In this document: in pieces, positions 27,235 through 37,683 of the stretch
Position numbering within the stretch: the first letter of the stretch is position 1
Layout of the letters: every line of letters starts with the position of its first letter
Assembly (NCBI GenBank): GCA_024636855.1
Contig: JAGXGG010000089.1
Location: forward strand, 1 to 52,799
From: Ignavibacteriota bacterium
Lineage (GTDB): Bacteria > Bacteroidota > Ignavibacteria > Kapaibacteriales > UBA2268
Direction: 5' to 3'
Length of the DNA stretch: 52,799 bases
Notes under the pieces: generated by a model
What the model was told of the DNA's origin: nothing
What the model saw: the letters and a program-made list of their open reading frames with translations, nothing else
Database searches by the model: none
Translations under genes and position numbers: made by a program

Positions 27235-28437
27235 TTATATTCTAAAATCTAAAGCTCTATTCAACTTAGGATCGCCAATCGGGATATGATTTTTCTTATT
27301 AGCAGCCAAATAGTAAAATACTAGTATAATACCCGCTGAAAGAGAAATAAATCCTAATTCTATCCAACCAAATACTGGCCCTTCAGTTCCACTCATTCTA
27401 TTATAAGTAGGCATAACTAACCAATACATATCATATATATGTGCACCTATTATCCAAAATGCAGCTAGTTTTAGTCTACTTGGATTCATCTTAGAATTAC
27501 GGTTCAAGAGTAAACCGAAAGGGATTATAAATTTAATAAATATTAAGCCTATTGAAAGATACTCCCAGCCATTTTCCATTCTTGGTAAGAACCAAAATGT
27601 TTCTTCAGGAATGTTAGCATACCATATCAACATATATTGTGAGAATGCCATGTACATCCAAAAAGCTGTGAATGCAAACATCAATCCACCCATGCTATAG
27701 TAATGATTACCATTAATCTCTTTTAATAGATTACCATTACTTTTTAATTTCAATGTTAGCAACGTAAGTACAGCCATAGCCGTAGCAAATGTACCAGCAA
27801 AATAGTATACACCAAATATTGTAGAGAACCAATGTGGTTCCAAACTCATAGCATAATCTATAGCAACCATAGTAATACTTATAGCAAATAATGGCATGAA
27901 TACAGCTGAAATCAATGCATTTATTTTCGTTGTTTTTTGGCTTTGAGTAGTATCTTGTCTAGTTGAGTTTCTTAAGTAAGTAAATAGAAAGATAGACATA
28001 ACTACAAAAATACCTATAGAACGAGCATAAAAGAATTCTGTATTCAAATATGGTGATTTCTGATATAGAATAGGGTCATTCACTACAACGTTTAAATGAG
28101 TCCATTCATATATGTCATGCATATTGAATAATATAGGTAAAGCAAGCAATGGCGTAGCTAAAAATATAAATCCTTGATGCTCTGCAATTCTTCTAAAAGG
28201 TACGCTCCAAACTGCACCAGCAATATGTTCTAGAGCAACTAAAAATATAGCACCCAAACCAACACTGACAATAAGCAGTAATGATATTATATTGTTGAAA
28301 GAAGCTCTCATTGGATCAACTTGATACGCTATAAATGCGGATACTATTCCAATTATTAAAAGAGGTAAACCAAATTTTAGAAAACCTTTTGGTAAATCTT
28401 TCTTAATGTAGTTTATTTTTGTTTCGTGGTTACTCAT
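27235..28437 (-). CDS. actF: Alternative Complex III subunit ActF
   Basis: A 400-residue inner-membrane protein with about ten helices. It shows ActF/NrfD-like patches such as ALEHIAGAVWSVPFRRIAEH (residues 69-88), the periplasmic SLEPHWFSTIFGVYYFAG and SQYMLIWYANIPEETFW. In the known complex ActC and ActF form the two-sided membrane core, with ActC holding the quinol site; ActF is thought to contribute to proton handling. Its start overlaps the actD-actE stop by four bases, and the next gene, a cytochrome c, begins 20 bases later. Confidence 0.92.
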   Translation of the reverse strand: MSNHETKINYIKKDLPKGFLKFGLPLLIIGIVSAFIAYQVDPMRASFNNIISLLLIVSVGLGAIFLVALEHIAGAVWSVPFRRIAEHQGFIFLATPLLALPILFNMHDIYEWTHLNVVVNDPILYQKSPYLNTEFFYARSIGIFVVMSIFLFTYLRNSTRQDTTQSQKTTKINALISAVFMPLFAISITMVAIDYAMSLEPHWFSTIFGVYYFAGTFATAMAVLTLLTLKLKSNGNLLKEINGNHYYSMGGLMFAFTAFWMYMAFSQYMLIWYANIPEETFWFLPRMENGWEYLSIGLIFIKFIIPFGLLLNRNSKMNPSRLKLAAFWIIGAHIYDMYWLVMPTYNRMSGTEGPVFGWIELGFISLSAGIILVFYYLAANKKNHIPIGDPKLNRALDFRI

Positions 28438-29567
28438 TGCATATCCTCCTCTTTTGCGTCTAACGCTCTTTGCAATTTTCTAACATAATTCACTATAGCC
28501 CATCTTTCTTTTCTTGTTACAGTTTTCTTATAACCAGGCATTACGTTTTGTCCTTCAGTGATTACGTGATAAATCCTTCCATCAGTCCAAGACAACAATT
28601 TGTCCGAATGAAGTGTAGGGCCATTAGGGAATTGACCGTTAAGTCTAGAATCACCTTTAGCCAAATCTCCGTGACAAGGACTACAGTATGTTAGATATTT
28701 TTTCTTTCCTAATGCTATATTCTCTTCATCGGCTACGAATGGGTTTACCAAATTATCGGAAGCACCGTCTGGGTCTTCACTATAAAGGTAAGGCATAAAT
28801 CCTCTTGCTACCGTACCTTCAACAGGCTCTCTTGAACTAATTCCATTTTTAAAGAAATCTGAATGATCTTGAGCAGTAACTTTATGTTGTAATAACATCC
28901 AATCAAATGGAGGTAAATACAATGCTTTATTCATATGTAAATAAACGCTTATAGAAGTAAAGCCTGCAATCAGAAACATTCCAATTACAAATTTAGAATC
29001 TAAAATTTTATGTTTTGTATTTACTTCTTCTTCATCGAAATAAATCTCATCTATTTGATAAGCACCAATAGATGCTAAAAATGCTTTCACTTTATCTAAA
29101 TCAAATTTAGGATCAACTGCTTCTATATTAACACCAAATTTATCAGACGAAACAGCTTTCATATAACTACTATCGTGTAGAGGATGTGCATTATTCGGAA
29201 ATTTGAAATAGAATATTAACATAACAGCTACTGTTAGTACTGCACCAGTCAATATTGTGATTTCAAACATAATTGGTACGAATGCTGGTAAAGGAAATAA
29301 TGGTTTACCACCAATTACTTGAGGATAATCAATATTGTATACCCAATACATAAAGAACAGCATCAGTGACATACAAGTCAAACCAATAGTTATAGTATAG
29401 TAACCCATTTTAGAGGATTTCAACTTCATAGCGCCATCCATTCCGTGTATCGGATAAGGCGTATTTACATCATATTTTTCGTATCCTGCATCTGCTACTT
29501 TCGAAGCTGCATGCATGATATCATCTGGCGTTTTAAACAACGCTGCTACTGAATATAATTTACTCAT
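28434..29567 (-). CDS. actD: ActD-ActE fusion: DUF3341 membrane subunit with cytochrome c domain
   Basis: A 377-residue protein joining two usually separate Alternative Complex III subunits. Residues 1-185 are ActD (DUF3341): [20 protein letters not shown] at the start, then two membrane helices (about 58-78 and 97-121). Another hydrophobic segment (about 193-210) leads into an ActE-like mono-heme cytochrome c (about 275-375) with CSPCH (295-299) and likely axial Met343 in NVMPGYK. The start was set at the ATG at 29567: GGAGGTG lies six bases before it, whereas the in-frame ATG at 29582 would put that Shine-Dalgarno inside the protein. It overlaps actC by eight bases and actF by four. Confidence 0.92.
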   Translation of the reverse strand: MSKLYSVAALFKTPDDIMHAASKVADAGYEKYDVNTPYPIHGMDGAMKLKSSKMGYYTITIGLTCMSLMLFFMYWVYNIDYPQVIGGKPLFPLPAFVPIMFEITILTGAVLTVAVMLIFYFKFPNNAHPLHDSSYMKAVSSDKFGVNIEAVDPKFDLDKVKAFLASIGAYQIDEIYFDEEEVNTKHKILDSKFVIGMFLIAGFTSISVYLHMNKALYLPPFDWMLLQHKVTAQDHSDFFKNGISSREPVEGTVARGFMPYLYSEDPDGASDNLVNPFVADEENIALGKKKYLTYCSPCHGDLAKGDSRLNGQFPNGPTLHSDKLLSWTDGRIYHVITEGQNVMPGYKKTVTRKERWAIVNYVRKLQRALDAKEEDMQ

Positions 29568-30942
29568 GGTCTTCACCTCCATGATGAGATGGTTGTGCCC
29601 CTTCAGATACTGCTTTTATTTCAGCAATAGCTATAGAAGGTAAGAATCTTGTGAAAAGTAATGTCAAAGTAAAGAACAATCCAAAACTTCCTAATAAAAT
29701 GGCAAAGTCAGTAATTGTAGGTCTATAATAAGCCCAACTTGAAGGTAAGAAATCTCTTGATAGTGATGTAACAACAATCACAAATCTCTCAAACCACATA
29801 CCAACGTTTACAAATATTGCAATTATAAACATAGGTACTATACTTGTTCTGATTTTCTTTATCCAGAATAGTTGAGGAATAAATACGTTACAACTAAACA
29901 TAGTCCAATAAGCCCAGGCATATGGTCCAAAAGCTCTATTCACAAAAGTGAAATATTCAGGTTGACTTCCAGAATACCAGGCTATGAAAAACTCCATAGA
30001 GTAAGCATAACCAACCATTGTACCTGTCAGTAATATAATCTTATTCATTGTTTCAAGAGTTTTCAAGGGAATCAAATCATCCATATCAAACACTTTTCTA
30101 ATAACAATTAATGAATTCTGTACCATAGCAAATCCAGAGAAAATCGCTCCCGCAACGAAATAAGGCGGGAAGATAGTTGTATGCCATCCAGGTAGGATAG
30201 ATACAGCGAAGTCAAAGGATACAATTGTGTGTACAGAAAGTACTAAAGGAGTTGCTAAACCAGCAAGTATCAAATAAGTCATTTCATAATGTTGCCAATG
30301 TCTATTTGAGAATCTCCATCCTAAACTAAAGATTGAATATATAACTTTTTTAATTTTACCAGTAGCTCTATCTCTAAGAAGCGCGAAATCGGGGATAAGT
30401 CCTACATACCAGAATACTAACGATACTGTAAAGTATGTAGAAACGGCGAACACATCCCATAACAATGGCGAATTGAAGTTCACCCAAACTGCATGTTGGT
30501 TCGGATATGGTAGCAGATAAACAGCTGCAACCCAAGGTCGCCCAGTATGTATAATTGGGAATATCAAAGCCGTAATAACGGCAAATATCGTCATGGCTTC
30601 TGCAAATCGAGCAATACCGTTTCTCCATCTTTGTCTTAGAAGGAATAAAATTGCTGAAATCAAAGTTCCTGCGTGACCGATACCAACCCAGAATACGAAA
30701 TTAACAATTGGAAACGCCCAACCTACTGGGTTATTATTACCCCAAAGACCAGTACCATAATAAAATGATAATGCAATCCCAATTGTTCCTATTAATAGCA
30801 AAGTGGATGTAAATCCTATCGCTATGAAAAACTTTTTGTTAGGTATTCTGTCTAAAGGTGCAACGATCAGATCGTCAATCTCTTTCAGAGACCTTGTACC
30901 TTTGACATTTACTTCATTTTTTGTATAATCAATGGTGCTCAC
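29560..30942 (-). CDS. actC: Alternative Complex III quinol-binding membrane subunit ActC (NrfD-like)
   Basis: A 460-residue polytopic inner-membrane protein with about ten helices, related to NrfD/PsrC. In the known complex it binds menaquinol near the ActB iron-sulfur clusters. Characteristic patches are [40 protein letters not shown], and [20 protein letters not shown] with its helix histidine. A His/Glu-rich C-terminus (SHHGGEDHE) follows. The start overlaps actB by 14 bases and the end overlaps actD-actE by eight, so the subunits are probably made in step. Confidence 0.94.
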   Translation of the reverse strand: MSTIDYTKNEVNVKGTRSLKEIDDLIVAPLDRIPNKKFFIAIGFTSTLLLIGTIGIALSFYYGTGLWGNNNPVGWAFPIVNFVFWVGIGHAGTLISAILFLLRQRWRNGIARFAEAMTIFAVITALIFPIIHTGRPWVAAVYLLPYPNQHAVWVNFNSPLLWDVFAVSTYFTVSLVFWYVGLIPDFALLRDRATGKIKKVIYSIFSLGWRFSNRHWQHYEMTYLILAGLATPLVLSVHTIVSFDFAVSILPGWHTTIFPPYFVAGAIFSGFAMVQNSLIVIRKVFDMDDLIPLKTLETMNKIILLTGTMVGYAYSMEFFIAWYSGSQPEYFTFVNRAFGPYAWAYWTMFSCNVFIPQLFWIKKIRTSIVPMFIIAIFVNVGMWFERFVIVVTSLSRDFLPSSWAYYRPTITDFAILLGSFGLFFTLTLLFTRFLPSIAIAEIKAVSEGAQPSHHGGEDHE

Positions 30943-33900
30943 TATTCACTCCCAATGAATCTGAATTCCGTAATTTTGCTAAATATGTTACGTTCGGCTT
31001 AACATTCAAGTAATCTAATACATGATAACCAAGATTGTGTTCTCTCATCATTGCTACTCTTGAATCTTTGTCATTTGCATTTCCAAATTCAATAGCGTTA
31101 GCAGGACAAGCGTCTTGACAAGCTGTAGTTACATCAGAACCTTTTAATGTTCTTCCATCTTCTTTTGCATTTTGTCTAGCTAGTGATATTCTTTGTACAC
31201 AGAAAGTACATTTTTCCATAACCCCTCTAGCACGTATAGTAACTTCAGGATTCATCATTATCTTAGTAGATTCTGTTTTATAATATCCATTAGCTAAATT
31301 GTTTCTAAAGTCAAAGAAATTAAATCTTCTTACTTTATAAGGACAGTTATTACCACAGTAGCGAGTCCCTACACAACGGTTATATACCATCTGGTTAAGT
31401 CCGTCTTTACTATGGGTAGTTGCTACTACTGGGCATACATTCTCACAAGGTGCATTATCACAATGTTGGCAAAGCATTGGTTGATTACTCATAATAGGAT
31501 CTTCAGGAGTACCTGCGAAATACCTATCTATTCTCATCCAACCCATTTCACGTCCAATACCAACTTCTTCTTTACCTACTACAGGTATATTATTCTCAAC
31601 ATAACAAGCAATACTACAAGCATTACAACCGATACATTTATTCATATCAATTGACATCGCCCATTTCATGTTGTTATATTCAAAGTCTTTTGTGATACTG
31701 AATATTTCGTGTTCGTGTTCTTTCAATATTTTAGGATTTTCTAAGTACTCTGATACTGTTGCTTCTTGGATTATACTTCTAGCTCTAGCGAAAGTCTCAC
31801 CACCACCAGTAACTTCTCCTTCAGCATTCTTTCTTATATCAGTTCTTAAAAAGTCATCATCTAACGCATGATGCTCTTGAGTTGCAACTAAATTGTATTT
31901 GTTGCCAGTTGGTTTTACAGTTGCACCTGTATAAATCCATTTTGATAGACCTTTACTAGTCATAAATGGTGTTACATCAAATCCAACTCCGTTCCCAATA
32001 GCACCGCTGTTAGTTCTTCCATATCCTAAGTCAACAGCTATAACTTTTTCAGCCATTCCTGGTTGAATTAACACTGGTAAATCAATAGCTTTGCCGTTAA
32101 GTGCAACTTCTAACATATCCCCTATTTCAACATTCAGCTCTTTAGCTGTAGCTGGGGATATCATAGCACAATTATCCCAAGTAATCTTAGTTATAGGGTG
32201 AGCAGATTCTTGTAAAAATCCATTTCCAGCATATCTACCATCTCTAATAAAATAGTTTTCTTGTAAAATAACACTATAATTAGATTTGTTAGTAGGTTTG
32301 ATTCCAGATATTGAACTAGAGTTTACATCAGTTGAAACTATAGATGTTTCATTGAATGTTGTAACTCCATCATGTAGAGTAGCAAACCAAAATTCTTTGA
32401 AAGGTACAGATCTATTTAGTGATGGGTAAATGTTTGTTTCCCAATTACTTTGTAGATATTTGTGATAAATATCTTCAGAATAATTTTCTCCGCCGTTCAT
32501 CCAATTAAGTAGAATTGCTTCCTTTTGTCTAGTATCGTAAAGAGGAGCTATAACTGGTTGTTGTGTCGAGATAACACCAGTTCTGATTTTAGCATCTCCC
32601 CATGATTCTATGTCATGATTGATACCTAGAACATAATTACTATTAGTAGTTGTTTCATTCTCGAATTCACTTAAAGAAACAACTGTTTTTACTTTCTTTA
32701 AATTCTCTGCAGTAAAGTGGTATGGCAAATGATATGTAGGATTAACATCTACATTAATTAATACAGCAACTTTACCAGATTTAACATCATTAGCCAATGA
32801 ATCAATTTCTTCATCAGTTGATAATTTAATAGCGCTATAGTTTGATTCACTTTTTCTATAAAGTTCACTAGCACCTATTAAATCATTCAAATAGTTAATA
32901 GCAACATGCAAATCAACTGGTAATTGCTTACCACCAATCACGATTGCTTTTCCACGATTGCTTTCCAAATCACTAAGTAACTTAGATGCTGCTTCGTGTT
33001 TCCATTTATTTTCTTTTGCTAACGATTCAAGTGATTTAAAACCAGATATTGTAGGTTTACCTTGCTTAGATGCAAAGTGATTAACTAATGAAGCCACTAC
33101 ATCTAGGTAGTTTTCAGGAGTCAATCTTAATCTATAATCTGCATTAGAACCTGATAAACTATAAGAGCCTTCTATTTGGTAGAATCGGCTATAACTAGTT
33201 GGATTTTCGAAGTCTCTATTAGTTGCAAATTGTCTGATATTCTCATTGACGTTACCGTCGGTACCAAGAAAATCTGAATCAATAGACAAAATAATAGACG
33301 CCTTATCCAAATCTATAAGAGGATAATTATTACCACCTGTAGATTTATTCCAAGCTATTTGCTTATTGTTATCATTGAATAGTTCAAAGCTATAAACTTT
33401 AGTAGTAGGATATTTAACTTTGAAATCTTCAATTAGCTTAGCATAAGTAGGAGAAACTATTTTTCCTGTAAAAATAGCAATCTCTTTTCCAGAACTAGAA
33501 GCAGAGTTAAGAGATTGGATTATCTCTTTATCAATAACTTTCCAATCTGAATCAACAAGCTTTGAACCTTGAATTTTTCTAGGTCTTTGCAAACGACTAG
33601 GGTCATACATATCTAATATTCTAGCAATTCCATTAGAATCCAATTTGCCTTTTGAAATCGGATGTTGAGGATTACCTTCTATTAGTATTGGTCTACCTTC
33701 TCTCGCCTTAACTAATATTCCTTGTCCAGAGCCATCACTAGTAAGTGAAGAAGCATAGTAATTAGCTATACCAGGTATCACTTCTTCTGGTTTAACTGCA
33801 TAAGGTACTATCTCACCTTTATCACGGTAATCCGTACAAGCAGCCATAACCATAGCAGATGAAGCAGACATAAGAGCCATGAACTTTCTTCTAGAAACTT

Positions 33901-34084
33901 TTGATTTTGAACCAATGTCAAAATTCTCAGCCCCTTCAGCAAATTCATTTGCTTTTACTTTTAATTGATTATCAGTGCTAGTATTGTTATATTCATCTAA
34001 GCTTCTCCAGTGTGAGGGCTTTGATTCTGACTTAACAACTGGTAAATCAATTTGGTTTTTATTTTTATCCACTGAGTTATTCAT
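30929..34084 (-). CDS. actB: Alternative Complex III subunit ActB (molybdopterin-oxidoreductase-like plus iron-sulfur domain)
   Basis: A 1051-residue periplasm-facing subunit. It begins with the ACIII-specific extension (HWRSLDEY, 25-32), then a TAT signal ([20 protein letters not shown], 64-83), where Cys83 could be a lipobox cysteine. A large molybdopterin-superfamily domain follows, in ActB thought to carry no cofactor. A ferredoxin-like C-terminal domain from about residue 815 has four cysteine groups: [38 protein letters not shown], and CTFC paired with CQDACP. In known ActB these hold three [4Fe-4S] clusters and one [3Fe-4S] that carry electrons from quinol to the heme subunits. It starts five bases after the small TAT-like gene. 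Confidence 0.96.
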   Translation of the reverse strand: MNNSVDKNKNQIDLPVVKSESKPSHWRSLDEYNNTSTDNQLKVKANEFAEGAENFDIGSKSKVSRRKFMALMSASSAMVMAACTDYRDKGEIVPYAVKPEEVIPGIANYYASSLTSDGSGQGILVKAREGRPILIEGNPQHPISKGKLDSNGIARILDMYDPSRLQRPRKIQGSKLVDSDWKVIDKEIIQSLNSASSSGKEIAIFTGKIVSPTYAKLIEDFKVKYPTTKVYSFELFNDNNKQIAWNKSTGGNNYPLIDLDKASIILSIDSDFLGTDGNVNENIRQFATNRDFENPTSYSRFYQIEGSYSLSGSNADYRLRLTPENYLDVVASLVNHFASKQGKPTISGFKSLESLAKENKWKHEAASKLLSDLESNRGKAIVIGGKQLPVDLHVAINYLNDLIGASELYRKSESNYSAIKLSTDEEIDSLANDVKSGKVAVLINVDVNPTYHLPYHFTAENLKKVKTVVSLSEFENETTTNSNYVLGINHDIESWGDAKIRTGVISTQQPVIAPLYDTRQKEAILLNWMNGGENYSEDIYHKYLQSNWETNIYPSLNRSVPFKEFWFATLHDGVTTFNETSIVSTDVNSSSISGIKPTNKSNYSVILQENYFIRDGRYAGNGFLQESAHPITKITWDNCAMISPATAKELNVEIGDMLEVALNGKAIDLPVLIQPGMAEKVIAVDLGYGRTNSGAIGNGVGFDVTPFMTSKGLSKWIYTGATVKPTGNKYNLVATQEHHALDDDFLRTDIRKNAEGEVTGGGETFARARSIIQEATVSEYLENPKILKEHEHEIFSITKDFEYNNMKWAMSIDMNKCIGCNACSIACYVENNIPVVGKEEVGIGREMGWMRIDRYFAGTPEDPIMSNQPMLCQHCDNAPCENVCPVVATTHSKDGLNQMVYNRCVGTRYCGNNCPYKVRRFNFFDFRNNLANGYYKTESTKIMMNPEVTIRARGVMEKCTFCVQRISLARQNAKEDGRTLKGSDVTTACQDACPANAIEFGNANDKDSRVAMMREHNLGYHVLDYLNVKPNVTYLAKLRNSDSLGVNSEHH

Positions 34085-34089
34085 TTAGC

Positions 34090-34275
34090 TTAACCCTTTT
34101 TTGTTCTTTTAACAGATTGTGGGTGAATTTTTACTTCTATTTTAGAGTTATCTTTATTTGTATTGTCAGAGATAACATTTGCAATCATATTCTTAGGGGA
34201 AGCCAAAGAAGCAAGAGTGACACCAACGGCGCCAGCACCAAACATCTTAAAGAATTTTCTTTTATTATTATTCAT
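34090..34275 (-). CDS. Small TAT-signal-like protein in the ACIII operon
   Basis: A 61-residue product squeezed between actA and actB with gaps of 14 and 5 bases. It opens MNNNKRKFFKMFGAGAVGVT, a near twin-arginine pattern (Lys-Arg-Lys-Phe-Phe-Lys instead of Arg-Arg-x-Phe-Leu-Lys) followed by a weakly hydrophobic Gly/Ala stretch. The tail of about 35 residues is basic and ends KIHPQSVKRTKKG. The ATG at 34275 is preferred; an in-frame TTG at 34287 would add four residues. Small TAT-targeted proteins of similar size occur beside formate dehydrogenase genes, so a maturation or assembly role for ActB is a reasonable guess. No family is recognised with confidence. Confidence 0.7.
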   Translation of the reverse strand: MNNNKRKFFKMFGAGAVGVTLASLASPKNMIANVISDNTNKDNSKIEVKIHPQSVKRTKKG

Positions 34276-34289
34276 GATTTTTTCCAAAA

Positions 34290-34862
34290 TTATCTATGAC
34301 AAGAACTACAATCTTCAGGACCTTTCTTAACTTTACCAGCTAGATACGGCATCTTTTCGTGAGGAGCTCTGTGGCAACTCAAACAATTGGCCATATTAAA
34401 AGCATGTACCTGCTCAACTTTATCCATCGATGCAACATCTCCATGGCAAGAAGCACATTCGATATCAGCATTTATATGAGCACTATGATTAAAATAAGCA
34501 TATTCAGGTACTTGGTGAACTCTCTTCCAAGGAATTGCTTCTCCTGACTCGTAGTATTTTGTTAATTTTTTGATTTCGGGTTTGTCCGTTCTCGCCATTG
34601 TATGACAATTCATACATGTACTCGCCTGAGGAACAACCGCGTGACGCGACTTTTCTACTCCAACGTGGCAATATTGACAATCAATCCCCATCTCCCCAGC
34701 ATGTAGTTTATGCGAGAAGTTAATAGGTTGATCAGGTTTGTACCCAACACCATCTCGCTCAGAACGAGATACGTAGAATGTGATTGCGTACGAAATAAGA
34801 ATCACCAAAATTGTAATTGGTAATCTGACTCTTAGTCCGTAGTCCAGAACTGATTTTTTCAC
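34290..34862 (-). CDS. actA: Alternative Complex III pentaheme cytochrome ActA
   Basis: A 190-residue periplasmic multiheme cytochrome c with one N-terminal membrane helix (about 15-32). Five CxxCH sites are present: CQYCH, CMNCH, CASCH, CLSCH and CSSCH, the last at the very C-terminus. This is the expected ActA heme count. ActA takes electrons from the ActB clusters and passes them to ActE or an external cytochrome c. It is the first gene of the ACIII-oxidase operon. The 237 bases upstream, to the glmM-like gene, contain only AT-rich sequence; a promoter must be there but I could not pick one confidently. Confidence 0.95.
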   Translation of the reverse strand: MKKSVLDYGLRVRLPITILVILISYAITFYVSRSERDGVGYKPDQPINFSHKLHAGEMGIDCQYCHVGVEKSRHAVVPQASTCMNCHTMARTDKPEIKKLTKYYESGEAIPWKRVHQVPEYAYFNHSAHINADIECASCHGDVASMDKVEQVHAFNMANCLSCHRAPHEKMPYLAGKVKKGPEDCSSCHR

Positions 34863-35099
34863 GTTATTCCTAATGACTATTAAAAATAATTCTGCGCTGC
34901 CCTGTTTATCAACTAATAAACTTTTTCATACAGCGTATTTATAACAACTGTAAAATTAAAATAATATATTTGAATATAAAATCTTTTATCTAAAATTATT
35001 CATTTTAATAAATAAGACTCTAAGTACCCTATTTACGAACATAATTGTATTATATAAAGATAAGCCTTATTTGTAGGTATTAAATAATTTTCAACAAAT

Positions 35100-36482
35100 C
35101 TATAAATAATCATGTAAAATAGATTCAAACTGTTCGAATAACTTTCCCGATTTTAATTCTGTGTTACTTTCAGCTATAATTCTGACTATTGGCTCAGTAT
35201 TAGAAGCTCTTATATGAACCCAATCATTTTCATTGAGAACTATACGAATACCATCTTCTGTGTTTATATCTGACTCTTTATATTTTTCAGCCAATTTATC
35301 AATTATCGAAGAAGGGTTAGTACTAACTTCTACTTTTCCTTTTACAATGTAAACGGTTGGGAAGGAACTCGATAACTCACTTATACTAACTTTTAATTTA
35401 TAAATTAAATCTAAAAGAAGAGCAATACCTACCAACGAATCTCTTCCATAGTGAATATGTGGAAGTATAACACCACCACTACCTTCCCCACCAATAATAG
35501 ATTTATTTGCCTTCATTTTATCAACTACATTAATCTCACCAACTGATGATCGTTCGACCATTACATTATATTCAGCGGCTATCTTTTCTATCATTCCACT
35601 AGTACTAAGATTAACGGTCACTACATTCTTATAATCATCAATATTGAACTTTTCATTTTCTAAAACTGACTTAACAGCAATTGCAATTGTTTTCACTTCA
35701 CCTATTGGTAAACCATTTTCATCTATTATGACTAGTCTATCTGCGTCGGGGTCTACTGCTATACCCAAGTCAGCTTTTGTCTCTAATACCGCTTGTGATA
35801 ATTGTGATAGATTCTCTGTTATTGGTTCGGGTGTGTGTGGGAACTTACCACTATTGTCAGTAAATAATTCAACAACTTCGCATCCTAATTCTCTTAATAG
35901 TTTTGGTACAAATAGTGAACCTGATGCATTCACTGCATCTACTACTATCTTATATTTTTTTGATTGAAAGTAGGCTCTAATCGCAGCAATATCAAAATAT
36001 CCAGAATTAATGATAGAGTCTATATGGACTTGTACCGCATTAATCCTTTCTAATTTTGAAATATTATTTGGGTTTTCTGAATAATCTATATCATCAACAT
36101 CAAAGAGGATCCAGAATTTTTCATTTTCCTCTTTATTTAGAAATACACCTTCACTATTCAAGAATTTCAAGCCATTCCACATTTCCGGATTATGAGAAGC
36201 AGTAATTGATATTCCTCCTATAGCTTCAGTTTTCTCGGTCAATAATTGAACTGTTGGTGTGGGACAAATATCTAAATATTTGACATTTCTACCACATGCT
36301 ATAATAGTAGAACAGACTAAATCAGCTATCCATCTACCCGAAGGTCTCCCGTCTCTACCAACTACTATATCACCTTTGGGTAAAGAATTGCAATAAGCAG
36401 CAACGTATTTAGTCAATATATCAGGTCTCAGACCATCGTTCAATGTTGCTCTGATTCCAGAAATCGATCTTATTATTGGCAT
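35100..36482 (-). CDS. glmM: Phosphoglucosamine mutase-like phosphohexomutase
   Basis: A 460-residue alpha-D-phosphohexomutase. Motifs in order: MPIIRSISGIRATL at the start; the catalytic phosphoserine loop GGISITASHNPEMWNGLKF with Ser96; the magnesium loop AVDPDADRLVIID near 242; the sugar-binding GGEGSGGVILPHIHYGRD; and the phosphate-binding WVHIRASNTEPIVRIIAE. The SISGIR opening is common in Bacteroidota GlmM, which makes glucosamine-1-phosphate for peptidoglycan and LPS. A phosphoglucomutase or phosphomannomutase role cannot be excluded from sequence. A lone TAACTTTG (36515-36522, minus strand) could be a -7 element, without a well-spaced partner. Confidence 0.85.
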   Translation of the reverse strand: MPIIRSISGIRATLNDGLRPDILTKYVAAYCNSLPKGDIVVGRDGRPSGRWIADLVCSTIIACGRNVKYLDICPTPTVQLLTEKTEAIGGISITASHNPEMWNGLKFLNSEGVFLNKEENEKFWILFDVDDIDYSENPNNISKLERINAVQVHIDSIINSGYFDIAAIRAYFQSKKYKIVVDAVNASGSLFVPKLLRELGCEVVELFTDNSGKFPHTPEPITENLSQLSQAVLETKADLGIAVDPDADRLVIIDENGLPIGEVKTIAIAVKSVLENEKFNIDDYKNVVTVNLSTSGMIEKIAAEYNVMVERSSVGEINVVDKMKANKSIIGGEGSGGVILPHIHYGRDSLVGIALLLDLIYKLKVSISELSSSFPTVYIVKGKVEVSTNPSSIIDKLAEKYKESDINTEDGIRIVLNENDWVHIRASNTEPIVRIIAESNTELKSGKLFEQFESILHDYL

Positions 36483-36550
36483 TTGATTTTTAAGTTTATT
36501 ATTTATAATTTACTCAAAGTTACCACATACAAATCAAAGTAAAAAAAGTT

Positions 36551-36988
36551 ATGAGAAAATTAGTAGACAACCCTATTTTAATATTAGTGATTAGAACTTT
36601 TATAGGTATTATCTTTATATTCTTCGGAGTAGCAAAGATAGCAGACCCATCCCAATTTGCAAATGAAATAGGCAATTATGGGATGACTCCTGACTTTATT
36701 ACCCACCTAATGGCCTTGATATTACCTTGGGCTGAAATGATTGTAGGAGTATTATTATTGTTTGGTATTTATCAAAATGAGAATGGTCTCTTGGCTACAC
36801 TAATGTTAGTTATGTTCACTTTTGGAGTAATAGTTGCTTTTGCTAGTGGTTTAGATATTAATTGCGGCTGCTCTGGAGGAAATGCTCAACAAAAAGTTGG
36901 ATGGCTAAAAATATTAGAGAATATAGGTTTAATAATTTTAACTACTATAGTTACAATTACTAATTCTAAGAAATTCATATTAAAGTAA
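36551..36988 (+). CDS. MauE/DoxX-family membrane protein
   Basis: A 145-residue inner-membrane protein with four hydrophobic segments, matching the DoxX/MauE redox-associated family: VIRTFIGIIFIFFGVAKIAD near the start, ILPWAEMIVGVLLLFG in the middle, and a cysteine cluster LDINCGCSGG (about residues 100-109). Members with this cysteine pair are proposed to support disulfide or thiol chemistry at the membrane. The specific role here is unknown. The gene precedes a ComF-family gene by eight bases. Confidence 0.82.
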   Translation: MRKLVDNPILILVIRTFIGIIFIFFGVAKIADPSQFANEIGNYGMTPDFITHLMALILPWAEMIVGVLLLFGIYQNENGLLATLMLVMFTFGVIVAFASGLDINCGCSGGNAQQKVGWLKILENIGLIILTTIVTITNSKKFILK

Positions 36989-36996
36989 AGGCGAAA

Positions 36997-37683
36997 ATGT
37001 CGGGTATTTTGGATAAGCTACTAAATATAATAAATCCTGATGAATGCTTGATATCAGGAGAGGTTCTGCCTGAAGATAGAGAATATAGATATATTAGTAC
37101 AGAGAGGTTATTAGAGCTGTCTCCTCCACCACATCCACTGATTATCAAGGATAGATTACTTTCCGAATATAAAGCTGATGAACTTGCAATTAGTAAAATT
37201 ATTTCTTTATTCAAGATAAACGAAAACGACAATGTTTTAAACCCAATTCATAAGTTCAAATATATGGGGATTACTCAGATTGGAATCGAATTTGGTAATA
37301 TGCTATCCAAATTAATAGTTCCAAATGAACATGATTTGATTATTCCTATACCTATACATCATGCGAGGAAGAGAGAAAGAGGATTCAATCAATCAGAGAT
37401 AATGGGTCATAGTATAAGCGATAAAACAACCATTCCTCTTTGCTTAGATGCGTTAATAAGGGCAAAGTATACCTATTCACAAGCTAAACTCAACCGCGAA
37501 GAACGTATGACTAATCTTTCAGAAAAATTCAACGTTAAAGAAAAGGATAAGGTATTTGATAAACGTATATTGCTTATCGACGACGTATTAACTACTGGCA
37601 CAACAGCTAACCATTGTGCCGAGCTATTATTAAAAGCTGGAGCCAGAAGAGTAGATTTAGCAGTAATTGCAGTATCTTATTGA
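36997..37683 (+). CDS. ComF-family phosphoribosyltransferase-like protein
   Basis: A 228-residue cytoplasmic protein of the ComF/GntX class. It is recognised by PIPIHHARKRERGFNQSEIM (about 117-136) and the PRPP-binding loop ILLIDDVLTTGTTANHCAEL (about 190-209). ComF proteins are linked to DNA uptake and to a helicase-primase interaction in some bacteria. The usual N-terminal zinc finger of paired cysteines is missing: the N-terminal part shows a single Cys in NPDECLISGE. The 3' end overlaps the convergent pentapeptide lipoprotein gene by seven bases, leaving no room for a terminator. Confidence 0.85.
   Translation: MSGILDKLLNIINPDECLISGEVLPEDREYRYISTERLLELSPPPHPLIIKDRLLSEYKADELAISKIISLFKINENDNVLNPIHKFKYMGITQIGIEFGNMLSKLIVPNEHDLIIPIPIHHARKRERGFNQSEIMGHSISDKTTIPLCLDALIRAKYTYSQAKLNREERMTNLSEKFNVKEKDKVFDKRILLIDDVLTTGTTANHCAELLLKAGARRVDLAVIAVSY

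Noticed and set aside
30929-34084. Reading ActB as a formate dehydrogenase or polysulfide reductase catalytic subunit
   Set aside because: The HWRSLDEY extension, the fused iron-sulfur domain and the actA/actC/actD/actF neighbours fit Alternative Complex III; no separate molybdenum-enzyme subunits are nearby.
34863-35099. Searched for an actA promoter or a glmM terminator in the 237-base gap
   Set aside because: Only degenerate AT-rich matches were found; ATAAGCCTTAT near 35060 is a short palindrome without the features of a terminator.
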